A stretch of 56,660 nt of DNA from Actinomycetota bacterium (GCA_009668945.1 SBEH01000012.1:1-56660), one strand, 5' to 3'. Shown: positions 17,702 to 28,757, numbered from the stretch's first letter. Notes: generated from the letters alone by a model not told the origin. Program-made: numbers and translations.

Positions 17702-18148
17702 TCACTGTTTCGTCTGGCAGTACGGGCAGACCGCCCAGTCGAGCTTCAGCGGCTTGTTGCAGCTGATGCACTCCTTGCGGAGCTTCTTCATGCACGACGG
17801 GCAGATCAGGAAGTCCGGCTCGATCGGCTTGAAGCACGCCGGGCACGTGGCCGCGTCGCGCGCGAGTTCGGCCTCGCGCGCCCGGATCTCGAGCTCGCGC
17901 TCGCGAGCGTCCTCGGCGTACTCCGGCGGACGCACGACCATGTAGATCATCCAGCCAAAGACGTTGAACAGCAGCACCACAAGCGCCCAGAACCAGTGCA
18001 TCGCGCCGCGGCGCTCCGCATCACGGTACGTCCAGAAGATGAGCGCTACCGAGAAGACAACGAAGAACAGCGTGCAGAGGTTCGTGGCGAGGCTTACCGC
18101 CGGATTGCTCAGGATCGGGTCCAGTACCTCGCTGAACAGACCGTCCAT
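17702..18148 (-). CDS. Membrane protein with C-terminal double zinc ribbon
   Basis: A 148-residue protein with two membrane segments (about 20-40 and 52-72) joined by a short polar loop, a charged coiled-coil-like linker rich in Glu/Arg, and two zinc ribbons (CPACFKPIEPDFLICPSC and CISCNKPLKLDWAVCPYC). The ribbons should face the cytoplasm if both helices cross. Such proteins recur in Actinobacteria and Firmicutes without known function. It sits between folC and thrS on the same strand. Confidence 0.75.
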   Translation of the reverse strand: MDGLFSEVLDPILSNPAVSLATNLCTLFFVVFSVALIFWTYRDAERRGAMHWFWALVVLLFNVFGWMIYMVVRPPEYAEDARERELEIRAREAELARDAATCPACFKPIEPDFLICPSCMKKLRKECISCNKPLKLDWAVCPYCQTKQ

Positions 18149-18242
18149 GCCGTTCCCTTCCGGATGTAGGGCGCCTGCGGCCTCGAAACGACTGATGTCA
18201 TACAGGCTACCGGGATTCTAGCAGAACAGAAGCGCGGCACAT

Positions 18243-19541
18243 CTACCTTGCGAGCAGCGCCTTCACCGCGCCCGCCGTGTAGAGACTGCCCGTGGCGACT
18301 ACGGGGGAACCACCTTCTGCGGCGAGCAGCAGCGCCCGCTCGAGCGTGGGCTCGGTTCTCGGCGCAGCACCGGTGACCCGCTGCACCATGGCGGCGAGCT
18401 CGGCGGCGGGCATGCAACGCACGGAACCGTTCTCGGTCACCACGAACGCGCGCGCCGCCGGGGCGAGCGCGCGCACGATGCCCTCGGCGTCCTTGTCAGC
18501 GAGTATCGCGAGCACGATCACGGGCTTGCGGTCGTCGAAGGCCTCGTCGATCGCGCTCGCCAGCACGCCGGCGGCCTCGGGGTTGTGCGCGCCGTCGACC
18601 ACCAGCGGCGGATCGCTGCGCAGAAGCTCGAACCGGCCGGGGAAGCGGAGGCTCTTGGCCACCTTCTCGGCCTCGCTGCCGTCACCGACGTCCCACACCG
18701 CGACACCTACGGCCGCCATCGCCGTCGCGATGTTCGGGGCTTGATACGACGGGGCGCGCAGCGTCGCCCGACGGGTCTGCACGCCGTGCACGCTCACGTC
18801 GACGGTGAGCGTTCCGTCCGGCGTCCTCGGCCTGCGCACGATGCGCCACGTGACGTCGGGGTTCGGACCCACGCCCACTTTGAGCACGTAGGGGCTGCGC
18901 ATCGCGGCAGCGCGCTCCTCGAAGATGCTCTCGACACCAACACAGCCGGGCCCTACGACCGCGATCGAGCCGTTCTTGATGATGTGCGCCTTGTCGGCCG
19001 CGATCTCCTCACGCGTCGATCCGAGCCGATCGGTGTGGTCGAGGCCGACGCCCGTGATGACGGCCACCTTGGGCACCACGACGCTCGTCGCGTCCCACTT
19101 GCCGCCCATCCCCACCTCGAGTACCGCCCACTCCACGCCGTGCTCCTTGAACAGCACGAACGCGGCGGCAGTCAGCAGCTCGAACTCGGTGAAATCGCGC
19201 TCGAGCGTCTCGGCGGCGGCATAGACCTCGCCGAGCGCGCGCGCCAACTGGACCTCGGGCACCGGCTTTCCGTCGATCTCGAACCGCTCGGTGTAAGAGA
19301 TGAGATGCGGGCTCGTGTACGCCCCCACTTTGCGGCCCAACGCGGAGAGCCCGGCCGCGATCATCCGGGTGACCGATGTCTTGCCGTTGGTCCCGGTGAC
19401 CTGCACGCACGCGAAGGCGTCCTGCGGGCGGCCGAGCGCGTCGGTGAGTGCGCCGATCCCCTCCAGCGACGGGTTGATGCCGAACTTGAGCGACTCACCG
19501 AGCCGCCCGATCACGGCAGCATAGGTATGCCGCTCGCTCAC
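18243..19541 (-). CDS. folC: Folylpolyglutamate synthase / dihydrofolate synthase
   Basis: Mur-ligase-family enzyme adding glutamate to dihydropteroate or folates. The 432-residue protein has the P-loop VTGTNGKTSVTRM, the folate-pocket segment TSPHLISYTERFEIDG, the metal-binding region LEVGMGGKWDATSV and the second-domain motif VVDGAHNPEA. The ATG lies 1 base from the valS stop, so the two are cotranscribed, an arrangement common in Gram-positives. It supplies polyglutamylated folate used by enzymes such as Fhs. Confidence 0.95.
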   Translation of the reverse strand: MSERHTYAAVIGRLGESLKFGINPSLEGIGALTDALGRPQDAFACVQVTGTNGKTSVTRMIAAGLSALGRKVGAYTSPHLISYTERFEIDGKPVPEVQLARALGEVYAAAETLERDFTEFELLTAAAFVLFKEHGVEWAVLEVGMGGKWDATSVVVPKVAVITGVGLDHTDRLGSTREEIAADKAHIIKNGSIAVVGPGCVGVESIFEERAAAMRSPYVLKVGVGPNPDVTWRIVRRPRTPDGTLTVDVSVHGVQTRRATLRAPSYQAPNIATAMAAVGVAVWDVGDGSEAEKVAKSLRFPGRFELLRSDPPLVVDGAHNPEAAGVLASAIDEAFDDRKPVIVLAILADKDAEGIVRALAPAARAFVVTENGSVRCMPAAELAAMVQRVTGAAPRTEPTLERALLLAAEGGSPVVATGSLYTAGAVKALLAR

Positions 19542-19542
19542 T

Positions 19543-22194
19543 CTAGTCCGCTAACTCGCCGAGCTGGCCCGTCAGCTTCGCGACAGTCGCCGAGTACTCG
19601 TCGGCCTTCGCGCGGTCCTTTTCGATGATCTCGGGTGCGGCCTTCGCCAGGAACCCTTCGTTCGAGAGCTTCTTGGTGAGCCGCCCGAGCTCCTCCTGCG
19701 CACTCGCAAGCTCCGAGGCGATCCGCTTGCGCTCCGCGGCGAAGTCGACCAGGCCCTCGAGCGGCACGAAGACCGTCATGTCGCCTGCCACGAACACCGC
19801 CGAGTGCGGAGGCTTGACCGCGTCCGTACCCGCGCCGAACTCGCTCACGCCGGCGAGCGACTTCATGTGCCCGAACTCCTCGTCGATCCAGGCCTTGTCC
19901 GCGTCACCCGCGGTCTTGAACTCGACCCGCAGTCCCTGCTTCGGCGAGATCCCGTACCGGGCGCGCACCGCACGCACGCCCACGACAAGCTCGATGAGGC
20001 GGCGGATAGAGCGCTCGGCGTTCTCGTCGCGGTAGGCGGAAAGCGCCGCGGCGTCCGGCCACGCGGCCACCATGAGCGATTCGGCGCGATCGGCGTCCGC
20101 GAGCGGCAGGCGGCCCCAGATCTCCTCGGTCACGAACGGCATCATCGGATGGAGCAGCCGCAGCGCGTGATCGAGCACGAAGACAAGGTTGCGCAGCACC
20201 GCTTCGCGCGTGGCGCCGCCCGCGGCAAGCCTCGGCTTGGCAAGCTCGATGTACCAGTCGCAGAACTCGTTCCAGAAGAAGTCGTAGAGCGCGCGGGCGG
20301 TCTCGCCGAACTCGTAGGCGAGCAGTCCCTCGTCTACGCGCGCGGCGAGATCGGCGAGGCGCGAGAGGATCCACGCGTCGGCCACGGTCTCGATCTTCGG
20401 CTCGCCCGGCGCAAAGCCGTCCCCGAGGTTCATGAGCACGAAGCGGCTGGCGTTCCAGATCTTGTTCGCGAAGTTGCGGCTCGAAGCCAGCTTCTCCTCG
20501 GAGAACTTGATGTCCTGATTGCCGGTGACCTGCAGCATCAGCCCGAACCGCATGCCGTCAGCGCCGTAGTGCGCCATCAGGTCGAGCGGGTCCACGCCCG
20601 TGCCTAATGACTTGCTCATCCGCTTGCCCTCGGCGTTGAAGACCGTGGGATGGATGATGACGTCTCTGTACGGCACGTCGCCTACGAAGTGCAGGCCGCT
20701 CATGATCATGCGCGCCACCCAGAGGAAGAGAATGTCGCGCGCCGTGGAAAGCACGGTGGTCGGGTAGAAGAAGCGCAGCTCAGGCGTGTCGTCAGGCCAT
20801 CCGAGCGTGGCGAACGGCCACAGCTGCGAGGAGAACCATGTGTCGAGCACGTCCTCGTCCTGTCGCACCGGTGCCTCGCACTCGGGGCAGACGGTGAGGT
20901 CGTCCATCGAGGCGCCCTGGAAGCCGCACGCATCGCAGTAGAACACCGGGATGCGGTGACCCCACCACAGCTGTCGCGAGATGCACCAGTCGCGGATGTT
21001 CTCCATCCACTGGAAGTAGACGTTCTCCCAGCGCTTCGGGTGGAACACCACACGTCCGTCGCGCACGCACTCGATGCCGGGCGCCGCTAGCGGCTTCATG
21101 TCGACGAACCACTGGTCCGACAGCCACGGCTCCACGACAGTGTGGCAGCGGTAGCAGTGGCCGACGGCGTGCATGTGGTCGTCGATGCCCACGAGCAGGC
21201 CTGCAGCCTCGAGGTCGGCCACCACGCGCGCACGCGCCTCGTAGCGGTCCAGTCCCGCGTACGGCCCGCCCTCGGCGGAGATCGTCGCGTCCGCGTTCAT
21301 GATGTTGACCTTCGCGCAGCCGTGACGCTCGCCGATCTCGAAGTCGTTCGGATCGTGCGCCGGCGTGACTTTCACCGCACCGGTGCCGAACTCCGGGTCC
21401 ACGTACTCGTCCGCCACGATCGGGATCTCGCGACCGAGCAGCGGAAGCACCACTGTCGCGCCGGCCAGGCCCGCGTAGCGCTCGTCATCGGGGTGCACGG
21501 CAACGCAGGTGTCGCCGAGCATGGTCTCCGGCCGCGTGGTGGCGACGACTACGTGATCGCGACCGCCCACGGGCCCCTTGAGCGGGTAGCGCATGTGCCA
21601 GAGGTGGCTGTCGAGGTCCTCGTGCTCGACCTCGATGTCCGAGAGTGCGGTAGCACAACGCGGGCACCAGTTGATGATGCGCTTGCCGCGGTAGATCAGA
21701 CCCTTCTCGAACCAGTCGACGAACACGCGGCGCACTGCGCGCTGGTAGTTCTCGTCCATCGTGAAGTGCTCGTCGGCGTAGTCGCAGCTGCAGCCCATGC
21801 GCTTGAGCTGCTCGATGATGATGCTGCCGTGCTCGGCACGCCATTCCCAGCACATCTCGACGAACCGTTCGCGCCCGACGTCGTGGCGCGACAGGCCATG
21901 GGCAGCGAGCTTCTGCTCCACCTTGTTCTGCGTGGCTATGCCGGCGTGGTCGGTCCCCACAACCCAGCGGGTCGGCCGGCCGGTCATGCGCGAGCGGCGG
22001 ATGACGACGTCCTGGATCGTGTTGTTGAGCGCATGCCCCATGTGCAGCGACCCGGTGACGTTCGGTGGAGGGATGACGACCGTGAAGGGCGCCTCTCCTT
22101 CGGGTGCCTGAGAGAAATGGCCCGCAGCGGCCCAGCGCCCGAAGACAGAGCCTTCTACTGAATCGGGGTCGTATGCCGATGGCAGGTCCGACAT
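19543..22194 (-). CDS. valS: Valine-tRNA ligase
   Basis: Class I synthetase of 883 residues. The HIGH motif appears in PPNVTGSLHMGHA and the KMSKS motif in KRMSKSLGTGV. The CP1 editing domain lies between, and a zinc-binding knuckle (CDACGF with CPECEAPV) is present. The C-terminus is a coiled-coil arm (EELGRLTKKL). A TAGAAT -10-like hexamer lies upstream at 22234-22239 with only a weak -35. No T-box was seen in the 190 bases upstream. Confidence 0.97.
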   Translation of the reverse strand: MSDLPSAYDPDSVEGSVFGRWAAAGHFSQAPEGEAPFTVVIPPPNVTGSLHMGHALNNTIQDVVIRRSRMTGRPTRWVVGTDHAGIATQNKVEQKLAAHGLSRHDVGRERFVEMCWEWRAEHGSIIIEQLKRMGCSCDYADEHFTMDENYQRAVRRVFVDWFEKGLIYRGKRIINWCPRCATALSDIEVEHEDLDSHLWHMRYPLKGPVGGRDHVVVATTRPETMLGDTCVAVHPDDERYAGLAGATVVLPLLGREIPIVADEYVDPEFGTGAVKVTPAHDPNDFEIGERHGCAKVNIMNADATISAEGGPYAGLDRYEARARVVADLEAAGLLVGIDDHMHAVGHCYRCHTVVEPWLSDQWFVDMKPLAAPGIECVRDGRVVFHPKRWENVYFQWMENIRDWCISRQLWWGHRIPVFYCDACGFQGASMDDLTVCPECEAPVRQDEDVLDTWFSSQLWPFATLGWPDDTPELRFFYPTTVLSTARDILFLWVARMIMSGLHFVGDVPYRDVIIHPTVFNAEGKRMSKSLGTGVDPLDLMAHYGADGMRFGLMLQVTGNQDIKFSEEKLASSRNFANKIWNASRFVLMNLGDGFAPGEPKIETVADAWILSRLADLAARVDEGLLAYEFGETARALYDFFWNEFCDWYIELAKPRLAAGGATREAVLRNLVFVLDHALRLLHPMMPFVTEEIWGRLPLADADRAESLMVAAWPDAAALSAYRDENAERSIRRLIELVVGVRAVRARYGISPKQGLRVEFKTAGDADKAWIDEEFGHMKSLAGVSEFGAGTDAVKPPHSAVFVAGDMTVFVPLEGLVDFAAERKRIASELASAQEELGRLTKKLSNEGFLAKAAPEIIEKDRAKADEYSATVAKLTGQLGELAD

Positions 22195-22388
22195 GGGCGG
22201 CGAAACGTCCTTTCGGGCGGGGGCTTGTGCTGGATTCTACGACAAACGCGGCCCGGACTCACTGCTGCCGATCAGCGCTTCAGGCCACGAATCTCGAACA
22301 ACTCACAAGCAAGTCGGCGCAGATGGGCAATAATGTAGGTGGAAGCAGGAACTCCACAACAACGTCCCCCAGGGAGGCGGTTCTTGCG

Positions 22389-22607
22389 ATGGCCGACTGC
22401 GAGCTCCTCGAAACGTGCATCTTCTTCAACGATCAGATGGCCGAGATGCCGTCGATGTCGAACATCATCAAGGAGCGGTACTGTCGGGGCAGCAACACGC
22501 TGTGCGCCCGGCACATGGTCTTCCGCATGATCAACCGCGAGGCCGTTCCCCCGGACCTGTACCCGAGCCAGATCGAACGGGCCGACGAGATCGTCGGCAG
22601 CAAGTAG
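22389..22607 (+). CDS. Small cysteine-containing protein, unknown function
   Basis: A 72-residue cytoplasmic protein on the plus strand, alone among minus-strand genes. It begins ADCELLETCIFFNDQM and contains RYCRGSNTLCARHMV, with four cysteines in pairs spaced 5 and 6 apart, and ends with a helix (PSQIERADEIVGS). GGAGG lies 11 bases upstream of the ATG. I recall similar small proteins (a CxLLxxCIFFND opening, C-x6-CARYMV) in anaerobic bacteria, none characterised. The cysteines could hold a metal or Fe-S cluster. It is followed by a strong terminator. Confidence 0.75.
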   Translation: MADCELLETCIFFNDQMAEMPSMSNIIKERYCRGSNTLCARHMVFRMINREAVPPDLYPSQIERADEIVGSK

Positions 22608-22627
22608 CATCCGTCCCTCGAGAGACG

Positions 22628-22658
22628 CGAAGAGGCCCCGGTATCCGGGGCCTCTTCG
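22628..22658. terminator. Bidirectional terminator between small gene and clpX
   Basis: A perfect 14-base inverted repeat (CGAAGAGGCCCCGG with CCGGGGCCTCTTCG) with a 3-base loop lies between the convergent ends of the small plus-strand gene and clpX, ready to serve both. Confidence 0.85.
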
Positions 22659-22694
22659 CATGCGGTGACGGGCCGTGAGGCTCCGGGCGATCGC

Positions 22695-23945
<1,251 letters not shown>

Positions 23946-23955
23946 CTCCGGCGCC

Positions 23956-24567
23956 CTAGCCTTCCTTGACCGCGCGCTTCTCGAAGACCGCGTCGACGAT
24001 TCCGTAGGCGCGGGCCTCCTCGGCGGTCATGATGTTGTCGCGCTCGGTGTCTGCGTGGATCTTCTCGATCGGCTGGCCGGTGTGCTTCGCCATGATCGTG
24101 TCGAGAGCCTCGCGGATTCGCAGCATCTCCTTGGCCTGGATCTCGATGTCCGTGACCTGGCCCTGCGTGCCACCCCACGGCTGGTGGATGAGAATGCGGC
24201 TGTTCGGCAGCGCGAAACGCTTGCCCGGTGCGCCCGACGCGAGCAGAACCGCGGCAGCCGACGCGCACTGCCCGATGCAGATCGTCGAGACGTCCGAGCG
24301 GATGTACTGGATCGTGTCGTACATCGCAAGCGCCGAGGTGACCGAGCCGCCCGGCGAGTTGATGTAGAGGCTGATGTCCTTGCCCGGATCTTCGCTCTCC
24401 AGGTGCAAGAGCTGCGCGATCACGAGGTTCGCGATCACATCATCGATCTCATGCCCGAGAAACACGATGCGCTCGTTCAGCAGGCGTGAGTAGATGTCGA
24501 AGCTGCGCTCCCCGCGCGACGTCTGCTCGACGACGATTGGGACGAGCGCCTTGGGCTCGTGGTTCAT
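23956..24567 (-). CDS. clpP: ATP-dependent Clp protease proteolytic subunit
   Basis: Serine protease forming the tetradecameric chamber. The 203-residue protein shows the oxyanion glycine segment [17 protein letters not shown], the nucleophile serine in [14 protein letters not shown] and the catalytic histidine in ILIHQPWGG; the aspartate lies in the downstream TERDN region. The ATG at 24565-24567 overlaps the tig stop (ATGA) and is preceded by GGAGGAA, so it is preferred over longer readings. Confidence 0.98.
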   Translation of the reverse strand: MNHEPKALVPIVVEQTSRGERSFDIYSRLLNERIVFLGHEIDDVIANLVIAQLLHLESEDPGKDISLYINSPGGSVTSALAMYDTIQYIRSDVSTICIGQCASAAAVLLASGAPGKRFALPNSRILIHQPWGGTQGQVTDIEIQAKEMLRIREALDTIMAKHTGQPIEKIHADTERDNIMTAEEARAYGIVDAVFEKRAVKEG

Positions 24568-25868
24568 GACTGTTCCTCCTCCACGACGGTGACCGAATCC
24601 TTCAGCCACGCCAGAGCCTTGCGATGCATCAGCTGCTCGCGCAGGACGGGCAGCGCGCCGTTGGCGGCGAGGTCATCGCGGAGCTTGGCAGCTGCCGCCT
24701 CGTCGCCGCCCGTGATCTCACGCACCGCCTCGTCCAAGTCGCTCTCACTCACCTCAAGGCCGTGCGCGCGGAAGATCGCCTCGAGCGCCAGGTCCTCGCG
24801 CACCCGCACCTCGGCCTGCCCCTTGATGTCACTCTGGAGCTTGTCGGGGGTGACGCCCGTCATCTGCATGTAGTCCGGCAGCGAGACCCCGCGCGACTCG
24901 AGGCTCTCGAAGAACTCCTGCATCATCGACTGCGCTCGGCTGTTCACCATGTCCTCGGGCACATCGCCCTCGAGGCGGCCCACCAGCTCCTTCATGACCG
25001 CCATCTCGACCTCGCGAGTGCGCGCGGCCTCCTTGGCGGCGTTCAGGGTGTTGCGCACATCGGCGCGGTACTCTTCCAGCGAGTCGAAACCCCCGGCGCT
25101 TGCCGCGAACTCGTCGTCGAGCGGCGGGAGGACCTTCGTCTTGACCTCATGCACGTCGATCTCGAATCGAGCCTGCTTGCCGACGAACTCCTCGTTGCTC
25201 GAGGTGTCGGGAATCTCGAACTCGGCGACGGCGCTGGAGCCCGGCTTCACTCCGACGACCGCAGCGTCGAACTCGGCTGGCATCATGCCCCGGCCGAGCT
25301 CGTACAGATATCGGTCGACGGTGTTGCCGTCATACGCCTCGCCGCCCACGGTGCCGACGAAGCTGATCAGTGCGAAGTCGTTCTCACCCACGGGCTGGTC
25401 GACAGCCTCGAGCGTGGCGAACCGCTCACGTGTGTGCTCGATCTGCGCGTCGACCTCGCGGTCGCTCGCCTGGAGAGTGGGCACGGTCACGGTGAAGTCC
25501 ACCGCGCTGGTGAGACTCAGCTCGGGCCGCAGCGCGACCTCGGCGGTGTACGTGTACTCCTTGCCGGGCTCGACCAGGTCGAGTTCGCCCACGTCCGGTT
25601 GCCCGTAGGTGCGGATGTCCTCCTGGGAGATGGCCTTGCCGTAGCTGTCCGAGACAACGTCTTCCTGCGCCTCGGCGAGTACGGTCTCCTTGCCCACGTG
25701 GGTGTCGATCACCGGACGCGGCGCCTTGCCAGGACGGAAGCCAGGGATCTTCAGCTTCGCTCCGATGGCCGCGTATGCGTTATCGATCGCCGCATCCACG
25801 TCAGCTGCGGGAACGGTGATGGTGAGCTTGACCCGTCCGCCTTCGATCTTCTCAACGCTGGTCTGCAA
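24564..25868 (-). CDS. tig: Trigger factor
   Basis: Ribosome-bound chaperone and peptidyl-prolyl isomerase. The 434 residues have the ribosome-binding loop in [14 protein letters not shown], a central FKBP-type domain (about 150-240) and a long helical C-terminal arm region. The start is a TTG at 25866-25868, placed by the conserved N-terminus ([14 protein letters not shown]) and by a GGAGGACC ribosome site. It is first in the tig-clpP-clpX operon, downstream of tRNA-Leu. Confidence 0.96.
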   Translation of the reverse strand: MQTSVEKIEGGRVKLTITVPAADVDAAIDNAYAAIGAKLKIPGFRPGKAPRPVIDTHVGKETVLAEAQEDVVSDSYGKAISQEDIRTYGQPDVGELDLVEPGKEYTYTAEVALRPELSLTSAVDFTVTVPTLQASDREVDAQIEHTRERFATLEAVDQPVGENDFALISFVGTVGGEAYDGNTVDRYLYELGRGMMPAEFDAAVVGVKPGSSAVAEFEIPDTSSNEEFVGKQARFEIDVHEVKTKVLPPLDDEFAASAGGFDSLEEYRADVRNTLNAAKEAARTREVEMAVMKELVGRLEGDVPEDMVNSRAQSMMQEFFESLESRGVSLPDYMQMTGVTPDKLQSDIKGQAEVRVREDLALEAIFRAHGLEVSESDLDEAVREITGGDEAAAAKLRDDLAANGALPVLREQLMHRKALAWLKDSVTVVEEEQS

Positions 25869-25924
25869 AGGTCCTCCTCGTGAGGCTGTCTATCGTGGAC
25901 GCCAGGGCGCCCGTGTTCGCGGTG

Positions 25925-26009
25925 TGGTGCGGGCGAGAGGACTCGAACCTCCACGAGTTTCCCCACTGGATCCTAAATCCAGCGCGTCTGCCAGTTCCGC
26001 CACGCCCGC
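25925..26009 (-). tRNA. tRNA-Leu (UAG)
   Basis: Cloverleaf with acceptor GCGGGCG/CGCCCGC, D arm GTGGCGGAACTGGCAGACGC, and anticodon loop TTTAGGA (anticodon UAG) in a CTGGA/TCCAG stem. The long class II variable arm and T arm GGTTCGAGTCC follow, and CCA is encoded. Confidence 0.95.
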
Positions 26010-26028
26010 GTGCGGGAAGTGCCGGACA

Positions 26029-26034
26029 ACTATA
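26029..26034 (-). promoter_or_regulatory. Probable -10 box for tRNA-Leu
   Basis: TATAGT on the minus strand lies 20 bases upstream of the mature tRNA-Leu 5' end. No good -35 was found at 16-18 bases. The rest of 26010-26083 shows nothing else. Confidence 0.4.
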
Positions 26035-26083
26035 GCAGAGGCCGGGATGGCAGGCGTCGCGAGCGAAAACCGGAGACAGACCG

Positions 26084-27136
26084 CTAGTCCGCCCGCGTCA
26101 TCGCCACGGTCGTGTGGCAGAAGCTGCAGTACGCGGAGGCGTGGCAGCGCTCGCAGTACTGCTTGCCCTCGCTCTCGACCTCGGTGGCGTGCTGCTCGAT
26201 CCACAAGCCCTTCATCGGGTCGAACGACGTATGGTGGCACATCGTGCAGAGGTCGGGGCCGCCGTCGTGGCAGGAGTCGCAGGTCTCCGGCTGCTCCTTC
26301 GCAACAGCCGCGTGACCGTCCGTTCCGTTCACTCCTGCCGCCCATTCGGCGGGATGCGGCATCGGCAGGCCGTGACAGCCGTTGCACACCTCCTGCTGGT
26401 GGCACATAGTGCACAGCCGCTGGTCTTGCTCCGAGGCATCCCCGTGCCCTCTCGCCCACGTCTTCACCGCGTGCGAGGGCGGCAGGAGCTCATAGCCGGA
26501 CGGGTGACACGCTTCGCACTCGGCGGTGGCTTCCGGGTAGTCGGGCTGTCCGTGACACGTGTAGCACTTGCCCATCAGCGACAGCGGCTCTCCCCGCGTC
26601 GCCAGCGGGTGCGCGGTCCGGACATGACAGGATACGCACGAACCGTTGCGCTTCGCGTGTTCGGCGTGGTTGATGAGTATGCGGAACCCGCTGGTGGCCT
26701 TGCGGTTGGGATCGTGGCACTGGAGGCAGACGGCATCCGAGATGGGCTTGCCGTTCGCCGCAGGCGCGTCCACCGGGTCGGCGAAGTCGCCCGAGAAGTG
26801 CGCGCTCACATCGCGGGAGAGCAGCCTCGCGCGGCTAGCCACGCGTTGCGGCACCTCATACCACTCGGTGGGCTCCTGATGGCACTTCACGCACGCGACG
26901 ACCGTGTGCGCCGATTCGCTCCAGCTGTGCGCACGCAGCTCCATCTCGTGACAGGCCAGACACACGCGTGGAGACGCGGTCCCGACGTCGAACGCCGCAC
27001 CGAGGAGCAGGATCCCGCCCACCGTGAAGAGCGCGACGCGCGCCCAGGGCGGCAGGCTGCGCGGACTCCAGCCGCGGCCGCGGGAATGCGAGCGGCCATC
27101 GTCCGCTCCGGCAGGTCTGTGCAGGCGAAGCGCCAC
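26084..27136 (-). CDS. Membrane-anchored dodecaheme c-type cytochrome
   Basis: A 350-residue exported cytochrome with one N-terminal membrane anchor (VALFTVGGILLLGAAF) and twelve CXXCH motifs. The first pair (CLACHEM and CVKCHQEP) has NapC/NirT-like spacing. Three closely spaced pairs end the protein (CTMCHQQEVCNGCH, CDSCHDGGPDLCTMCH, CERCHASAYCSFCH). The GTG at 27134-27136, after GAGGAGA, is preferred because longer reading gives arginine-rich shadow sequence. It is the last gene of the redox operon, 11 bases after its neighbour. A role as the outermost or storage heme chain is inference. Confidence 0.88.
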   Translation of the reverse strand: MALRLHRPAGADDGRSHSRGRGWSPRSLPPWARVALFTVGGILLLGAAFDVGTASPRVCLACHEMELRAHSWSESAHTVVACVKCHQEPTEWYEVPQRVASRARLLSRDVSAHFSGDFADPVDAPAANGKPISDAVCLQCHDPNRKATSGFRILINHAEHAKRNGSCVSCHVRTAHPLATRGEPLSLMGKCYTCHGQPDYPEATAECEACHPSGYELLPPSHAVKTWARGHGDASEQDQRLCTMCHQQEVCNGCHGLPMPHPAEWAAGVNGTDGHAAVAKEQPETCDSCHDGGPDLCTMCHHTSFDPMKGLWIEQHATEVESEGKQYCERCHASAYCSFCHTTVAMTRAD

Positions 27137-27147
27137 GGGAAGTCTCC

Positions 27148-27993
27148 TCACTCCACGAGCCGAAGCGCGGGGTCGAAGTTCAGCTGCGGAAGCTCGCCGT
27201 GACACCGGATGCAGAAGTCGCCTGTGTGGCACGCCTCGCAGTTGCGGTGCTCCACCACCCGGTCGCCGTGTACCGCTCGCCAGTCGGCTGCATGAGAGAC
27301 GGGTCTGTCGGTGTGGCAGTCCACGCACCAGTCCTCCCGCCACTTGTGACACTCCTCGCATCCGTCAGCCTTCGCGGCCTCGGCATGTGTGAACTGCCAG
27401 TCGCCCGCGCTATGGCTCTCAGGCGCTGCCTTGGCGGTGTGGCAGGCCGTGCACGCGTCTTCCGCGTCGCGTCCGTCATGGCATTCGAGGCACTCGACCA
27501 TCGGTGGCACATGCTTGCCCTCAGGGCTGAGTTCGTGCACGAGGTAGTTGTGACACTCGACGCACCTCATCTTGAGGATGCCGATGTGGGCGCGGTGCGG
27601 GATCTGCAGGTCGCCCTTCGGGGACACAGAGCGCAGATCGCTGTGGCATTCCAGGCAGGCCTCGTTCGTCGGCGACGCGAAGTAGCCGGGCGTGCGCGTG
27701 GAGCGGGAAACGAGAGATAGGTAGAACTCGCCGACCATCCTCACCCGGTACACGATCCGAGGAAGCGGCTCCGGCGGTACGTGGCACGTCTGGCAGCCGG
27801 CTTCGGCGTGCGTGGACACCGCCCACGGCTCGTACTGGCCGTCCAGCGCCTTGTAGCGTCCGAAGAAGCCGGGCATGGACGCCAGGTACCCCGGCAGCAC
27901 GATCAGCGTGAGGATGCCGAGCGCCACAAGACCCGCTCGCAGCATGACCTGCAGCCGCGTACGCTCGTGCGGGTGTTGCACCATCAGTGACAT
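27148..27993 (-). CDS. Membrane-anchored nonaheme c-type cytochrome
   Basis: A 281-residue protein with an N-terminal membrane segment (about residues 21-40, LVALGILTLIVLPGYLA) and nine CXXCH motifs (CQTCH, CLECH, CVECH, CLECH, CTACH, CEECH, CVDCH, CEACH, CIRCH). ASPTNEACLECH and IPHRAH segments recur in the two upstream cytochromes, so they are paralogues. It overlaps the upstream gene by 10 bases. The heme domain should lie outside the membrane, anchored as in NapC-type proteins; an electron relay is the likely role. Confidence 0.9.
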   Translation of the reverse strand: MSLMVQHPHERTRLQVMLRAGLVALGILTLIVLPGYLASMPGFFGRYKALDGQYEPWAVSTHAEAGCQTCHVPPEPLPRIVYRVRMVGEFYLSLVSRSTRTPGYFASPTNEACLECHSDLRSVSPKGDLQIPHRAHIGILKMRCVECHNYLVHELSPEGKHVPPMVECLECHDGRDAEDACTACHTAKAAPESHSAGDWQFTHAEAAKADGCEECHKWREDWCVDCHTDRPVSHAADWRAVHGDRVVEHRNCEACHTGDFCIRCHGELPQLNFDPALRLVE

Positions 27994-28757
27994 TGCTTAC
28001 AGAACTCCTCGCCGCCGTGGCAGACGATGCAGCCATCGCCGCGCTCTCCGGCCGGCCCGGCATGCCCGGTCTTCCAGTTGCCCACGTGCGAAGCCGGGCG
28101 TTTCTCGTGACACTCGGCGCAGTATCCGGGCGTCCAGTCGTGACACGAGGCGCAGTCCTCGTATGCCGCAGCGTCACCGTGGACCTGGAGCCAGTCGGCC
28201 CGCTCGTGGCTCTCCGGCGTGTTCTTCCTGGTGTGGCAGTCGGCGCATGCGTTGCTCGCCGCGTCACCGTCGTGACAGACATCCACGCACGACTCCATCT
28301 CCGGACGGTTGAATCCGCGACGGTTCACCGAATGGACCATGTCCTCGTGGCACACCACGCACTCCATGTCGAGCACCTCCACGTGCGCGCGGTGCGGGAT
28401 CCGGAGGTCGCCGCTCGGCGCAACACTGCGGAAGCTTGTGTGGCACTTCTGACAGGCATCCTTGGTCGGAGCCTGGAGCAAGTTCAGGTCGTCGGGACCG
28501 TACAGCAGCTGCGAGTAGAACGCCGGCACCGACTGTGCCGCGAACGCTGCGAAACCGCTGATACCGGGCTCGATGTGACACTCACCACACGAGATCCGCG
28601 AGTGGGTCGAGACCTCCCAGTGATCCATGCGCAGGCCGAGCTCGGGATAGCGCCGGTAGTAGTCGGGCTGGAGCGTGGAGACGATGGGAACAACGAGCCC
28701 GATTATCACCAGGACCACGAGGACTACGGGCGACCACACGAGGAGGCGGTGCTTCAC
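27984..28757 (-). CDS. Membrane-anchored nonaheme c-type cytochrome with one CX3CH site
   Basis: A 257-residue protein with a membrane anchor right after the start (LLVWSPVVLVVLVIIGLVV), eight CXXCH motifs and one CX3CH (CVDVCH). It ends directly in CKQCH, so the last heme site is the C-terminus itself. APTKDACQKCH and IPHRAHVEVL show paralogy with its neighbours. The GTG at 28755-28757 lies 1 base after the upstream stop and follows GAGGAGAT, and it fits the anchor better than a longer reading. Confidence 0.87.
   Translation of the reverse strand: MKHRLLVWSPVVLVVLVIIGLVVPIVSTLQPDYYRRYPELGLRMDHWEVSTHSRISCGECHIEPGISGFAAFAAQSVPAFYSQLLYGPDDLNLLQAPTKDACQKCHTSFRSVAPSGDLRIPHRAHVEVLDMECVVCHEDMVHSVNRRGFNRPEMESCVDVCHDGDAASNACADCHTRKNTPESHERADWLQVHGDAAAYEDCASCHDWTPGYCAECHEKRPASHVGNWKTGHAGPAGERGDGCIVCHGGEEFCKQCH

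Noticed and set aside
15354-17945. 863-codon open frame on the plus strand opposite thrS and the kinase-like gene
   Set aside because: Antisense shadow of GC-rich coding sequence: low-complexity His/Arg/Val/Glu-rich translation, no family features, and thrS on the other strand is unmistakable.
22104-22388. Longer start for the small plus-strand protein
   Set aside because: The upstream extension overlaps valS and its leader, contains no similarity, and ignores the ribosome site before the ATG at 22389.
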